Assembly (NCBI GenBank): GCA_964478075.1
Contig: CAYZGO010000010.1
Span: 1-64,000 of the forward strand
DNA length: 64,000 nt
Direction: 5' to 3'
Source: DAOUEX01 sp034430235
GTDB taxonomy: Bacteria; Chloroflexota; Anaerolineae; UBA2200
Of the stretch, positions 40,285 through 50,221 are shown piece after piece. Position 1 is the stretch's first letter. Each line of letters starts with the position of its first letter. A model generated the notes under the pieces. The model worked only from the letters and a program-made list of their open reading frames with translations. It did no database searches and had not been told where the DNA came from. Position numbers and translations under genes: made by a program.

Positions 40285-42165
40285 CTAGCGCAGCACCTCT
40301 TGCAGTACGCGGCCATCCACGGTCTCGGCTGGTAACAGATCCAGCAGGTGCGCTGCCGTGGGTGCCACGTCCAGCAGGTGCACCGCTGGGAGCGTGACAC
40401 CGGATTTGATGCCGCGGCCAGCAGCGATCAGGATAGCGTGCATCTCCGGCCAGGTAGAGTCATAGCCGTGCTGGCCATAGTAGGGAGCTGGCTCCACTAC
40501 ACGCGGGTTGCCGCGCCAGTCAGTGAGCGCGTAGCCCAGCTCTGCCTGGGCGAAGACGTCGCCCGAGTTGGGCGAATCCAAGCGCAGTGTGGATAATTCT
40601 TCCCGTCTTAGCACGCGGGCGAAGAGAGGCTCCCCATTGCCATTGATGGCGCTTTGCAAAGCGTCCACGATCTCGTCCTGCACTTGTGCATAATCCTCGG
40701 GCGACACAATGCCCGGCTGCTCACGGCCTTGGAGATTGATATACAGGTTGACCGCACCGCCCGAAGCAAACGCCACCGCTCTGCTGTGTGCCGTGTCCAC
40801 AGGGAAACTGCTGCCCTCGCCATATTGCAGCAGACCAGCTTGTTGCAGTATGGTATTGACGTAGACCAACGAGTGAATGGGGGCCATGCCGTGGTCTGAG
40901 AGGACAAATATGACATCCTCATCGAGTCGCATCGTGCCCAGCAGCTCCCCCAGGCATTCATCGGCCAGGGCATAGGCATTCCGCACATACCGCGCATAGG
41001 CCTGGGCCTTCTCCTCGCTGTAGTCCGTCTGCCTCTCATCCACCATCAGAAACTGGTGCCCGCATTCGTCCGTTACGCCGAGCCAGGCGAAAGTCAGATC
41101 GGGCTGGTACGTGGCAAAGACGTAGGTTGCCACTTTGGCTATCCAGCGCGTCTGACACTCAGCCATCTCCCAGTAGTCCTGTGCCGTAATCCAACCGTGT
41201 TCGAGTGCGTAGTAGTCCGGCGATGGCGGAAAGAAACCGAATTCGGCGTTGATACTGCGCACCAGCTCAGATGGATGAGCCTGATTGTAGTTCAAGGCAC
41301 TCTGGAATACTTCGATGCACTCTGGCGTGGCGCTGAGCAGCTTGAAGTAGGCGCCGCTCTGCAAACGGGGTCGCACAAGCAGAGGTGCCCACTCGCCGAC
41401 GCGCAGAGCCGCGCTCTCGGCATCCACGCATTTCTCCCTGCAGAGGAAGAACGCATCGTAGTCGGACTGTTCATCGTCCGTGCTGTCCACGGCCAGCAGG
41501 TACAGATTGGTCACTAACGCATCATCTTTCCCCGTGATGCGCAGCGTCGCCTCCAGCAGCGGACTGTACGACGGAGGCACATCTTCCCAATCGGTGGCCT
41601 GTGTTGTCGTGACCACGTGCAATGCAGAATAGACCTCACGCTCCCCATAGGCAACAGTATAGTTCGCCAAGCGATCCCTGATAGCTGTAGTGGTACCAGG
41701 CCAGAATACGGTTGCCGTGGTCAGGCCGCTGCGCATTGCCATGCGCCACAGAGGCTCTACGCGCATCTCCGGCTCGTCGAAGCCACTGGTGTACCAGTAA
41801 AACGCGTTCTTGGAGAGATGGAACTTGTTGGACACCTGGCCGGTCTTATCGGGGTAAGCACCGGTGGCAATTGACACGTGCGCCGCAGCGGTCAAGGAAG
41901 GGTCAATGGTCTGCGCATACTCGACTCTAACGCCACGTTGGGCCAGCGAGGCCAGGTTAGGCATGGTACCATCGGCCAGGAAGCCGTCGACCCAGTCGTC
42001 ACGTGCGCCATCCAGACATAAAATGAGCACGTGTGGCTCACCTGCTGGCACGCTCGTTGCAGTAGGCAGAGGCTGCGGAGACGGGCTGGGTGTCCCTCCA
42101 CAGGCCGGCAGGCAGGCAAGCACAATGACACATAGAAACAGTGCAATTCTCTTAGTGATACGCAA
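40285..42165 (-). CDS. Lipoprotein of the type I phosphodiesterase / alkaline-phosphatase-fold family
   Basis: 626 residues. A lipoprotein signal (LFLCVIVLACLPACGG) and a Pro/Ser/Thr linker anchor it outside. The metal site is recognisable as LILCLDGARDD with the nucleophile region DPSLTAAAH, then SDHGMAPIHSL and a C-terminal PYYGQHGYD. Related enzymes split phosphodiesters or nucleotides. The substrate is unknown. The start follows a good AAGATCCTTGCG-free context only weakly: GGAGGGAAGATC is read upstream on this strand. An MFS exporter follows in the same operon. Confidence 0.85.
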   Translation of the reverse strand: MRITKRIALFLCVIVLACLPACGGTPSPSPQPLPTATSVPAGEPHVLILCLDGARDDWVDGFLADGTMPNLASLAQRGVRVEYAQTIDPSLTAAAHVSIATGAYPDKTGQVSNKFHLSKNAFYWYTSGFDEPEMRVEPLWRMAMRSGLTTATVFWPGTTTAIRDRLANYTVAYGEREVYSALHVVTTTQATDWEDVPPSYSPLLEATLRITGKDDALVTNLYLLAVDSTDDEQSDYDAFFLCREKCVDAESAALRVGEWAPLLVRPRLQSGAYFKLLSATPECIEVFQSALNYNQAHPSELVRSINAEFGFFPPSPDYYALEHGWITAQDYWEMAECQTRWIAKVATYVFATYQPDLTFAWLGVTDECGHQFLMVDERQTDYSEEKAQAYARYVRNAYALADECLGELLGTMRLDEDVIFVLSDHGMAPIHSLVYVNTILQQAGLLQYGEGSSFPVDTAHSRAVAFASGGAVNLYINLQGREQPGIVSPEDYAQVQDEIVDALQSAINGNGEPLFARVLRREELSTLRLDSPNSGDVFAQAELGYALTDWRGNPRVVEPAPYYGQHGYDSTWPEMHAILIAAGRGIKSGVTLPAVHLLDVAPTAAHLLDLLPAETVDGRVLQEVLR

Positions 42166-42246
42166 GGATCTTCCCTCCTAATCGGCTTCACTCTACGGTA
42201 ACAGGAACCCAGGCTGGTTGCTCGTCTCCTTGCAACGTGAATAGAA

Positions 42247-42283
42247 CCAACCCTTGCGAAGTGCGAACCTTCGCAAGGGTTGG
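42247..42283 (-). terminator. Intrinsic terminator of the sugar ABC operon
   Basis: Perfect 15-bp stem CCAACCCTTGCGAAG (42247-42261) / CTTCGCAAGGGTTGG (42269-42283) with a 7-nt loop, about 30 bp after the stop of the sugar-binding gene. Followed on the minus strand by TTCTATT. Confidence 0.75.
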
Positions 42284-42311
42284 AGTTGCTATTCCGACGA
42301 AGCTGACGACG

Positions 42312-43706
42312 CTATTCGGCTAGAGCCGCGTTGGCCTCTGCCACCGCGTAGTCAAGTGCTTCTTGAGGCGTGCTCTGACCAGTAACCACAGCCGTGATTG
42401 CATCACCGATCAAGCCACGCACCGTTTCCCACCCAGCTATGGTTGGCTCGCCCTTACCCCAAGCCAGGAAGCCAAAGGCCTTCTTATACTGCGGATTCTC
42501 CTCGATGTAGGCCTGCATCTCGGCGCTCTCGACGGCCGACTTGCGGATGGGGAAGTAGTTGGCCACCTTCGCCCACCTCACAGTGTTCTCCTTCTGCGTG
42601 AACCAGCGGATGAACAGCCAGGACGCCAGTTGCTTCTCCGACGTGGTCTTGAACACGCAGATGCTGGGGCCGTAGATGTCCACGACGGGCTCTGCTGTGC
42701 TGTGCGGGAAAGGCGCAACGGACCACTCGAACCTGGGCTCGCCAGTAGCCTCGTCCGCGACAGCCTGGGCATAGTAGGGCAGTCCTGCCGTTGAGCCAAA
42801 GACCAACAGCGCCTTCTCGTTGGCAAAGTCAGTCTGGTCACCATAGCTCTCGGCGATCTGGTAGGCATACCCGCCGTCAATGAGCTCCTTGAGGAAGGTC
42901 AGAGTGTCAACGGCCTCGGGGCTATTGAAAACGGCCGTCTTGCCGTCCGGGGCGATGATATCGCCACCACGGGTCCAGACCCAGCCAGCGAAGGTAGAAG
43001 CACTCACGGACAGAGCATAACCAGACGTACCAGCCTCGGTGTCCGTCGCCGCCATGCACATCTCCTTGAACTCTTCCCAAGTCTCAGGCGGCTTCTCGTA
43101 GCCCAGTCTCATTAGCCAGTCGCTGTTGTAGTACATGACCTCCATGCTGCGGCTGGGCGGGAAGCTGGTCATCGCGCCGCCCAAAGCCGGGTTGCGGTCT
43201 GTCTCCAGGAAGGCCGGGAAGATGTCCTCTAGGTCGTCCTCGGTCAGGCCATACTTCTGGCTGGCGATATAGTCGTCCAGGGCCTCGATTTGGCCAGCCT
43301 CGGCGTATTCGGCCACTTGGTTGGCATAGGCGATGGACAAATCGGGCGGTGAACCTGCAGCGATAGCCGCCAGGATCTTCTCGCGGATGTCGCCATAGTA
43401 GCCGCCGTATTCCGGCTTGACAGTAATGCCCCACTCATTGGTGGAGTTGAACTCTTCAATCAGCTCCAGCAGCACTTCCTCGTGGATCTTCGTGGACACG
43501 TGCCAGTAAAGGACTTCCTGCCCGCCGGGATCAATCTGACTGATAGCGTCCAGCTCCGGAGTAGGTGTCGGTGGGATGGGCGTCGCCGTCGGCTTTGGCT
43601 TGGGCGTGGGTGTTGGCGTAGGAGTCGCCGCTGGTTTGCAAGCGCCTAACAGCATGCCAAACACCAGCGCCAGACTGAGCAAAGCCCAAACCTTATTCCT
43701 TTTCAT
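42312..43706 (-). CDS. ABC sugar-transporter substrate-binding lipoprotein
   Basis: 464 residues. Lipoprotein signal ending LLGACKP, then a Thr-Pro-rich linker (TPTPTPTPKPKPTATPIPP) that spaces the domain from the membrane. The body is a family 1 (UgpB/MalE-like) solute-binding protein: VLYWHVSTKIHEEVLLELIEEF, ILAAIAAGSPPDLSIAYANQ, NSDWLMRLGYEKPPETWEEF, FSSPEAVDTL-type VFNSPEAVDTLTFLKEL. It delivers a sugar or glycerol-phosphate-like ligand to the two permeases encoded upstream. The ATPase subunit is not in the window; a shared ATPase encoded elsewhere is usual. Confidence 0.9.
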   Translation of the reverse strand: MKRNKVWALLSLALVFGMLLGACKPAATPTPTPTPKPKPTATPIPPTPTPELDAISQIDPGGQEVLYWHVSTKIHEEVLLELIEEFNSTNEWGITVKPEYGGYYGDIREKILAAIAAGSPPDLSIAYANQVAEYAEAGQIEALDDYIASQKYGLTEDDLEDIFPAFLETDRNPALGGAMTSFPPSRSMEVMYYNSDWLMRLGYEKPPETWEEFKEMCMAATDTEAGTSGYALSVSASTFAGWVWTRGGDIIAPDGKTAVFNSPEAVDTLTFLKELIDGGYAYQIAESYGDQTDFANEKALLVFGSTAGLPYYAQAVADEATGEPRFEWSVAPFPHSTAEPVVDIYGPSICVFKTTSEKQLASWLFIRWFTQKENTVRWAKVANYFPIRKSAVESAEMQAYIEENPQYKKAFGFLAWGKGEPTIAGWETVRGLIGDAITAVVTGQSTPQEALDYAVAEANAALAE

Positions 43707-43800
43707 CTTCTGTTTCCTCCTTTTATTTTGAGATACTTGTCATCAGAAAGGCCAAAGTTCTGTTACCCTTACAGATTCGCCAGATCACCTCCTTTCCTTT

Positions 43801-44646
43801 TCAGCCCTTCAGGCCCGTGGTAGAGATGCCCTCCATAAACTGCTTTTGCGCAAAAAAGTAGATAATGACGATGGGCAGGATAGTCACCGTGGCTGCAGCC
43901 ATCATTTCCTGCGTGTCTGTGCCTGATTCGGTCAGGAAGTAGGTAAGGCCAACCTGAATGGGGCGCATTGACTCGCTCCTGGTTACAATCAACGGCCACT
44001 GCAAGGCGTTCCAACTGCCCAGGAAAGTATTAAGCCCCACAGTGATCAGCGCCGCTTTGCACAAAGGCAGTATGATCTGCGTCAGGTAGCGAAAGTGCCC
44101 GCAGCCATCCAGGACGGCCGCATCGTAAAGATCTTTGGGTATCGTGGAAAAGAACTGCCGCAGCAGGAAGATATTGAACACGCTGGCTATCCAGGGTATA
44201 GTCTGCGCCATGTACGTGTCCACCCACCCCAAACGTGTAATAGTCAAGAAATTGGGGATGAGCAGAATCTGCCCAGGGATCATCATGGTCGCCAGGAATA
44301 TGGTGAAAACCAAATCCTTGCCACGGAAGTTCAGCCAGGAGAAAGCATACGCTGACAAAATGGAGGTAGCCAGCACGCCAGCAACCGTGCAGATAGAGAC
44401 GATAAGGCTGTTGGCAAAGTAGCGCGCGAATGGAGCAGCATTCCAAGCTGCAACATAGTTGGAGAAGCGCAACGTGGCCGGCAGTACCACGCGCGTAGCT
44501 ACTTCCCTATAGCTCTTTAGGGATGTTAGAATCATCCACCCAAAGGGCGCAACGGCAATGAGAGCGCCAACACTGAGCACAAAGTAGATGAGCATCCGTG
44601 TAAACATGTGACTCACTCTGGCTTTGCGAGAATCGGAAATGGTCAT
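43801..44646 (-). CDS. ABC sugar-transporter permease (MalG/UgpE-like)
   Basis: 281 residues with six membrane segments. The EAA loop DLYDAAVLDGCGHFRYLTQIILPLCKAAL and the N-terminal APFGWMILTSLKSYREV are typical of the second permease of carbohydrate importers. Start at ATG 44646 with GAGGTG upstream; the 318-residue longer frame would overlap the other permease gene. Pairs with the permease encoded directly upstream. Confidence 0.9.
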   Translation of the reverse strand: MTISDSRKARVSHMFTRMLIYFVLSVGALIAVAPFGWMILTSLKSYREVATRVVLPATLRFSNYVAAWNAAPFARYFANSLIVSICTVAGVLATSILSAYAFSWLNFRGKDLVFTIFLATMMIPGQILLIPNFLTITRLGWVDTYMAQTIPWIASVFNIFLLRQFFSTIPKDLYDAAVLDGCGHFRYLTQIILPLCKAALITVGLNTFLGSWNALQWPLIVTRSESMRPIQVGLTYFLTESGTDTQEMMAAATVTILPIVIIYFFAQKQFMEGISTTGLKG

Positions 44647-44656
44647 GTGCACCTCA

Positions 44657-45673
44657 TCACTGGTAAAAGACTCGACCGCGACCGAAACGCTGCTGTAGTA
44701 CGGTAAACAGCAGAATGATGATGAACAACACAAAGGCAATGGCTGACGCATAGCCAAAGCGGACTCGCGAGTAGAAGTGATCGAACATCAGAATCGCGGT
44801 TGTCGTCGTGGTGCGCAGCGGGCCACCCAATTGGCCTCCTGCAGCCCTGCTCATGACGTAGATATGGCTGAAAGCCCTGAAGGAGCCAATCATCGACATC
44901 AAGGTCAGGAAAAAGATCGTCGGTGAGAGCAGCGGTAGCGTGATGTGCCGAAACAGCGCCCAGCGTCCAGCGCCATCAATCTTCGCCGCGTCGTACAGCT
45001 CTCCAGGAATGTTGCCTAGCCCAGCCAGGAAGATCACTATATCCCAGCCCACGTAGAACCAGACAACAAACACCATGATGGCCACCAGCGCCTGGCTAGG
45101 CCCGGCTGCCCAGGAGGGAACATTCAGACCAAGAGCCTCGCCCAGGATCTGAAAAATACCGCGTGGTTCGAGCATCCACTTCTGCGGCGCCACGCCAATC
45201 GCTTCCAGTATCTGGTTCAAGGGACCGTGCCTTGGATTAAAGATCCACACCCACACTGCCGACGAAGCGACAGTCGAGGTGATGTAGGGCAGGAAGAAGA
45301 TGGTGCGGTAGCTAGAAAGCCCACGCACTTTTTGGAACAACAGGTAAGCGAGAAGGAGAGAGATAGCCAGTGTGAGCGGCACCGTACCGACCACGTAGAA
45401 AACCGTGACTTTCAGCGAACTCCAAAAAGCAGGGTCGTGCAGCGCCTTGGAGTAGTTGGCCAAACCCAGGAATGACCCTTTCACAATCTTCCACTTGTGC
45501 AGACTTATGTAGAAAGCGTAAAGAACGGGTAGGAGATGAAAAGCGAGCAGGATCACTGTGGCTGGCGAAATGTAGAGGTAAGCAAGGAGGTTCTCTTTTA
45601 GACGACGCCCTCGCTGGCCGACAAAGAGACCACGGAGGGACTTGCGAGCCCTTGGTACAGCAATCTCTGGCAT
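44657..45673 (-). CDS. ABC sugar-transporter permease (MalF/UgpA-like)
   Basis: 338 residues, first gene of the importer operon. Six membrane segments; LLAYLYISPATVILLAFHLLPVLYAFYIS at the N-terminus and the EAA loop GELYDAAKIDGAGRWALFRHITLPLLSP are canonical. A long periplasmic-type loop (about residues 155-200) is larger than in most UgpA proteins. Start ATG at 45673 after a GGTCAGGAGATGAG context. Confidence 0.91.
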   Translation of the reverse strand: MPEIAVPRARKSLRGLFVGQRGRRLKENLLAYLYISPATVILLAFHLLPVLYAFYISLHKWKIVKGSFLGLANYSKALHDPAFWSSLKVTVFYVVGTVPLTLAISLLLAYLLFQKVRGLSSYRTIFFLPYITSTVASSAVWVWIFNPRHGPLNQILEAIGVAPQKWMLEPRGIFQILGEALGLNVPSWAAGPSQALVAIMVFVVWFYVGWDIVIFLAGLGNIPGELYDAAKIDGAGRWALFRHITLPLLSPTIFFLTLMSMIGSFRAFSHIYVMSRAAGGQLGGPLRTTTTTAILMFDHFYSRVRFGYASAIAFVLFIIILLFTVLQQRFGRGRVFYQ

Positions 45674-45709
45674 AACTCATCTCCTGACCTGTCAATGGGA
45701 GGCCGCTTA

Positions 45710-45737
45710 ATTGTACAGCAAAACCAAGCATTGTCAA
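45710..45737 (-). promoter_or_regulatory. Promoter of the sugar ABC operon
   Basis: Minus strand TTGACA (45732-45737), 16-bp spacer, TACAAT (45710-45715), divergent from the XPB operon promoter. Its -35 lies only 26 bp from the other. Confidence 0.7.
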
Positions 45738-45763
45738 CTTGGCGTTGTCAAGTGCGTTTCGAT

Positions 45764-45792
45764 TTGACTTACCCTGCCACTCTCGCTAGAAT
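45764..45792 (+). promoter_or_regulatory. Promoter of the XPB helicase operon
   Basis: TTGACT at 45764-45769, 17-bp spacer, TAGAAT at 45787-45792, about 30-45 bp before the start codon. It rules out the longer frame from 45695. Confidence 0.75.
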
Positions 45793-45823
45793 ATACTGCT
45801 GTTCGTCTACCAAAGAGACTCGG

Positions 45824-47605
45824 ATGAGGCCAATCATGAGTAGTGCGTCGGGCAATCCTATAATCGTGCAGAGCGACAAGACCGTGCTGCTGGAGGTGGA
45901 TAGCCCTCTCTACGAGGCTGCACGCGATCAACTCGCCCGTTTTGCTGAACTAGAGAAAAGCCCCGAGTACATCCACACCTATCGCATCACGCCGTTGTCA
46001 CTGTGGAACGCGGCCGCAGCCGGTCTGAGCGCAGAGACTATCGTTGACGCTCTGGAAACGTACTGCAAGTATGCCCTGCCCGACAATGTGCGTGTGGACA
46101 TCATTGACTACATCTCGCGCTACGGTCGAGTGAAGTTGATTCGAGATGGTGCACATCTGTTCCTGGTATCCGACGACGCCGCTCTGATGACCGAATTGGC
46201 CCGTGACAAGCGGCTCAAGCCGTACATCACAAAGCAGGTGGGGCCGTTGCGCCTGCGGGTTGATCCTCTCAGACGAGGTCATATCAAGCAGGCCTTGATG
46301 CTGATCGGCTACCCGGTCGAGGATCTGGCTGGGTATGTGCAAGGCGCACCGCTGCGTCTTAACCTACGCCAGACGACGCGGAGTGGCGACTCTTTTGCGC
46401 TACGTCGCTACCAGCAGGATGCAGCTGCTGCTTTCTACGCTGGCGGTGCACTGCACGGGGGTAGTGGAGTCATCGTTTTGCCCTGCGGCGCAGGCAAGAC
46501 TATGGTGGGCATGGCCGTCATGGAGAAGCTGCAATGTGCCACCCTGATCCTGGCGACTAACACGGTCGCCGCACGGCAGTGGATCGCCGAGTTGCTGGAT
46601 AAGACAGACCTGCCTGAACAGGCCATCGGCGAGTACAGCGGACTGCGCAAGCAAGTGCGACCGGTGACGATCAGCACCTATCAAATCATGATCTATCGCC
46701 CACATCGTCAGGACAAAAAGACAAAGTCGGAAAATGAGCATCCACACTTTGCCCTGTTCAACCAGCTGGATTGGGGACTGATCATCTACGACGAAGTGCA
46801 TCTGCTGCCTGCACCCGTGTTCCGCATCACGGCCGAGATTCAGGCACGCCGACGCTTGGGCCTGACGGCAACCCTGGTACGCGAGGATGGTCGCGAGAAG
46901 GACGTCTTCTCGTTGATTGGCCCCAAGAAGTACGACGCGCCTTGGAAGGACCTGGAACGACAGGGGTGGATTGCGACTGCTGAATGCCATGAAATCCGCA
47001 TTCCGCTGCCTGATGAGCTGCGCCTGATGTACGCGCTGACCGATGAGCGCCGCAAGTACCGCGTGGCGGCCGAGAACCCACGCAAGCTGGAAGTGCTAGA
47101 CCAGTTACTATCCAAGCACCCCAGTGACAGCGTATTGATCATCGGTATGTACTTGAGCCAGTTGAAGGAAGTGGCCGGGCGCTACGACTATCCACTGATC
47201 ACGGGCAAGACCGCTGTGCACGAGCGAGAGAAGCTGTACGAGCAATTCCGCCACGGGGAAATCAAGCACCTGATTGTTTCCAAGGTAGCCAACTTTGCCA
47301 TAGACCTACCAGACGCCAACGTTGCGATTCAGATTTCAGGCACTTTCGGCTCGCGCCAGGAGGAAGCGCAGCGCCTAGGCCGTATCCTGCGCCCGAAGCG
47401 TCACGGCCTGCTGGCCCACTTTTACGCTCTGGTCACCCGCGACACGCGCGACCAGGATTACGCTGCCAACCGGCAACTGTTCCTGACTGAGCAGGGCTAT
47501 CGCTACGAAATCATCTACGAAGGCGAAGTACCAGAATGGCAGCCAACGACGCTGGCCCTCAAAGCCCACCCTGCACAGCCAAAGGCCTTGACTCCACGCC
47601 ACTGA
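45824..47605 (+). CDS. XPB/Ssl2-type superfamily 2 DNA helicase
   Basis: 593 residues. A DNA-binding N-terminal domain (YIHTYRITPLSLWNAAAAGL, a helicase-associated motif) precedes the motor: Q-like RRYQQDAAAAF, Walker A LPCGAGKTMV, Walker B IIYDEVHLLP (DEVH box), SAT-like LTATLVREDG with XPB-type RED context, VLIIGMYLSQLKEVAGRY, and motif VI EEAQRLGRILRPK. XPB proteins are 3'-5' helicases in repair and transcription. The start is ATG 45824 or the equally good ATG at 45836 (GAGG 6 nt upstream). Two large helicase-associated genes follow on the same strand. Confidence 0.9.
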   Translation: MRPIMSSASGNPIIVQSDKTVLLEVDSPLYEAARDQLARFAELEKSPEYIHTYRITPLSLWNAAAAGLSAETIVDALETYCKYALPDNVRVDIIDYISRYGRVKLIRDGAHLFLVSDDAALMTELARDKRLKPYITKQVGPLRLRVDPLRRGHIKQALMLIGYPVEDLAGYVQGAPLRLNLRQTTRSGDSFALRRYQQDAAAAFYAGGALHGGSGVIVLPCGAGKTMVGMAVMEKLQCATLILATNTVAARQWIAELLDKTDLPEQAIGEYSGLRKQVRPVTISTYQIMIYRPHRQDKKTKSENEHPHFALFNQLDWGLIIYDEVHLLPAPVFRITAEIQARRRLGLTATLVREDGREKDVFSLIGPKKYDAPWKDLERQGWIATAECHEIRIPLPDELRLMYALTDERRKYRVAAENPRKLEVLDQLLSKHPSDSVLIIGMYLSQLKEVAGRYDYPLITGKTAVHEREKLYEQFRHGEIKHLIVSKVANFAIDLPDANVAIQISGTFGSRQEEAQRLGRILRPKRHGLLAHFYALVTRDTRDQDYAANRQLFLTEQGYRYEIIYEGEVPEWQPTTLALKAHPAQPKALTPRH

Positions 47606-47610
47606 CGCGA

Positions 47611-47850
47611 TTCACCACTAAGACCGCAAGACACAAAGATACCATGTGTGAGTCTGGCCCAATCTAGCACCGCGCTGGCCACGAGAAGCCGCCAAGGCTG
47701 CCTGGTCAGAAAAGGATGCACCACACCAAGACGCGTTGCGAGGCCATCCACCTGCCCTGCAACAGCAAGGCCAATCATGCACGAGCAAACAAACAGTCTG
47801 CAAGGCATTCGTGTATTCGTGTTCCATTCGTGGCATGTCTTTGTGGTTAG
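47611..47850. repeat. Split CACAAAGAC-type interspersed repeat
   Basis: Left arm TTCACCACTAAGACCGCAAG with ACACAAAG (47611-47639); right arm ATTCGTGTATTCGTGTTCC and CATGTCTTTGTGGTTAG (47807-47850). About 165 bp of unrelated sequence separates the arms. It lies within the XPB operon. Confidence 0.55.
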
Positions 47851-47866
47851 ATAGTAGGAGAGAGTT

Positions 47867-50212
47867 TTGACCAAGTCTGATCTGGACATCCTGCGTGCGC
47901 TCACGGAGGACGATGTCCGGCACCTGCTTTCTGGCAGGGTCTACAAGCGCGCCAAAGGCTATTATCGCGGTCGGCGTGTGCGAAATCCGCGGCGCGTCGG
48001 CGCAGCACTGGAAGCACACGTGCACGGTACTCAACTATACGACGTGCGTGTTGAGGTGCTGGATGGCGACATCTTGCCTTGGTGTACCTGTCCTTATGCT
48101 GAGCTAAGCACCTGCAAGCACGTCGGTGCGGTATTGCTACAATGGATTCGCGAGCCAGAATCCTTTCTCTCTGGAAAAAAAGTTGCAGGCTTTGCCTCTG
48201 CCGAAGGCGAAGAACAGCCTACAGTCGCCATGCAGGTTGCTGGGCCCTCCCCACCTCAGAAACCCTCTCCGCTGAGCAGCCCCACCTGGTGGTATGAACA
48301 GCTCACGGCAGTCCCTTCCAGCAGTGCAGAAAGTTCTGAAGCTGGGCTCGGTCTGCAGGCCCTGCTGGAACGCCTCAAACTCTCCCAGTTACGCGACATT
48401 GCGCGGCAACGAGATTGGCGGGTACAGGGTAGTAACAAGGCTGATTACATTGCGGCGCTCGCTCCTCTCTTAGGCAATCCTGGTGAAGTGGCCCGCGCAG
48501 TGACCTCCTTGCCCGACGGTTTGCGCGAAGCCCTGCGAGCTGTCTCTGTAGCTGAGGATGGCGGCGGTATCACACCCGTAGCTCTGGCACACGTCATGAC
48601 CGCGCTGGGCGGAGAGGCAGCCTCGCCACTCAAGCCTGTGGAAGCGGCTGGCCTGCTGCTCGACCTGGCTCGCTGGGGGCTGGTTATCCCCTGGCGCGAT
48701 TTTCGAGACGGGCACCTGCGTTACCTGTTCCTTTGGGAAGTGCAAAGACACGCACCCCCTTTGCCCGGTTGGTGCCGTCAGTTGCCACAACCGCCGTCCG
48801 CTCAAGTGCCGTCCACAGATGGACACGACTTTGTGCAGCTTTTGTACTCGGTGTGGGAACGCATTTTGCAGGAACCGCTAGCTCTGCGCCCATCACCTGA
48901 ACCACTGCCAGAGGAGCGCTTCGTGACTGGCTCGCGGGGCTGGAGGTATGACCCACAAGAGCGCAAGGCCTGGCTGGCAAGCAGTCGCAGGCGCACTGAC
49001 ACAGCATTGACGACGCTTTCCTTACTGCCACCTGCATTTCTCCTAGACGATGCCGGGCTATCGGCGGTGGCACCGTTCACTGATGGCGATGTGGAGCAAC
49101 TGGAGTTCGTATGCCGCTTGCTCTGTGACCTCGATCTAGTCACCGCCGAGAAGGGTTATCTGCTGGCCCGGCCTGAGACAATGACTCGCTTCTTGTGCAG
49201 ATCCACAGCCGGGCAGTGCGCTGTACTTGCTCAGGCTTATATGTCCCTGCGGGACTGGAGCGAACTGGATACGCTGCTTCGGGCTGACACCCGCCTGATA
49301 CTGCGGCGCACCATGAAGGCCTTCTTTGAGTACCACCAGCTCCGCTCGCAACTGGCTCATCTACGCCACATGCTGCTGCGCTTCCTGGCTACTGCTGGTG
49401 AGGAAGGCTGGTGTGCACTGGCAGATGTCGAGGTTGCGCTGCGCGCCTTGTGGCCGCGTTTCTCCGACGCGTTGGCCGTTGATGATCAGCAATGGGTCAC
49501 CAATACCTGGTGGCTGGCCTGGCGCAAAGGTCAACGTGAATTGAGCCCGGACGACACTCAGGGCTGGCGACTGGCCCAGGGCAGTTTCTTGCGCATCATG
49601 CTGGAGGGGCCCCTACGTTGGCTGGGGTTCGCAGAGCTATGCCGCCAGGATGGCGAATTAGTAGCCTTTCGTTTGCGGGGCCTGGCTGACCTGGTCTGGG
49701 ATCGGCCTGCAGCTGTGGAACAGGAGCAGCCGCCTAGCGAAGCAGTCGTGGTGGACGAACAGACCCTCATCCTCACCGTGCACCCCGGTGCCGTCCCCCC
49801 ACAGGCTCATACGCTGTTAGGACGTATTGCGCGCCTGGAGGAGTCGGCCCCTGGCCGTTTCGTCTATCGTCTGGACATGCGCGCGACACATGCCGCATTC
49901 AAGCGTGGAGAGACACTACCTGAACTGCTTGCAGCCTGGGCAGAGATCATGCCCCTACCCGTTCCTGAAGCAGTGCGCCAGACACTGAGCTTCTGGTGGG
50001 CGCGTTACGGTCAAGTGCGCTTGTACGAAGGGCTTGCTCTGCTCCAACTGACTGATGATCTCACACTGCGTGAGCTGGAGGCGAGCACGTCGCTGAGTCA
50101 ATACATCACCGCCAGGCTATCGCCATGCCTGGTGCTGGTATCTGACGAGGCTGTTGATGCCCTGCTGCGCGAGTTCACGGCCAAGGGCTACACGCCTAAG
50201 GAAGCGAACTGA
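47867..50212 (+). CDS. SWIM zinc-finger, SAP-like, helicase-associated protein
   Basis: 781 residues. N-terminus: SWIM domain with the C-x-C...C-x-H site WCTCPYAELSTCKHVGAVLL (about residues 72-91). Around residue 165 a SAP-like DNA-binding helix pair, LLERLKLSQLRDIARQRDWR. The C-terminal 400 residues resemble the XPB/Ssl2 helicase-associated domain (LILTVHPGAVPPQ, FVYRLDMRATHAAFKRGET, LPELLAAWAEIMPLPVPEAV). There is no ATPase motif. The TTG start has AGGAGAG upstream. It follows the XPB gene by 261 bp and precedes a paralogous gene by 9 bp. Role as DNA-binding partner of the helicase is inferred. Confidence 0.75.
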   Translation: MTKSDLDILRALTEDDVRHLLSGRVYKRAKGYYRGRRVRNPRRVGAALEAHVHGTQLYDVRVEVLDGDILPWCTCPYAELSTCKHVGAVLLQWIREPESFLSGKKVAGFASAEGEEQPTVAMQVAGPSPPQKPSPLSSPTWWYEQLTAVPSSSAESSEAGLGLQALLERLKLSQLRDIARQRDWRVQGSNKADYIAALAPLLGNPGEVARAVTSLPDGLREALRAVSVAEDGGGITPVALAHVMTALGGEAASPLKPVEAAGLLLDLARWGLVIPWRDFRDGHLRYLFLWEVQRHAPPLPGWCRQLPQPPSAQVPSTDGHDFVQLLYSVWERILQEPLALRPSPEPLPEERFVTGSRGWRYDPQERKAWLASSRRRTDTALTTLSLLPPAFLLDDAGLSAVAPFTDGDVEQLEFVCRLLCDLDLVTAEKGYLLARPETMTRFLCRSTAGQCAVLAQAYMSLRDWSELDTLLRADTRLILRRTMKAFFEYHQLRSQLAHLRHMLLRFLATAGEEGWCALADVEVALRALWPRFSDALAVDDQQWVTNTWWLAWRKGQRELSPDDTQGWRLAQGSFLRIMLEGPLRWLGFAELCRQDGELVAFRLRGLADLVWDRPAAVEQEQPPSEAVVVDEQTLILTVHPGAVPPQAHTLLGRIARLEESAPGRFVYRLDMRATHAAFKRGETLPELLAAWAEIMPLPVPEAVRQTLSFWWARYGQVRLYEGLALLQLTDDLTLRELEASTSLSQYITARLSPCLVLVSDEAVDALLREFTAKGYTPKEAN

Positions 50213-50221
50213 GAGGACTCC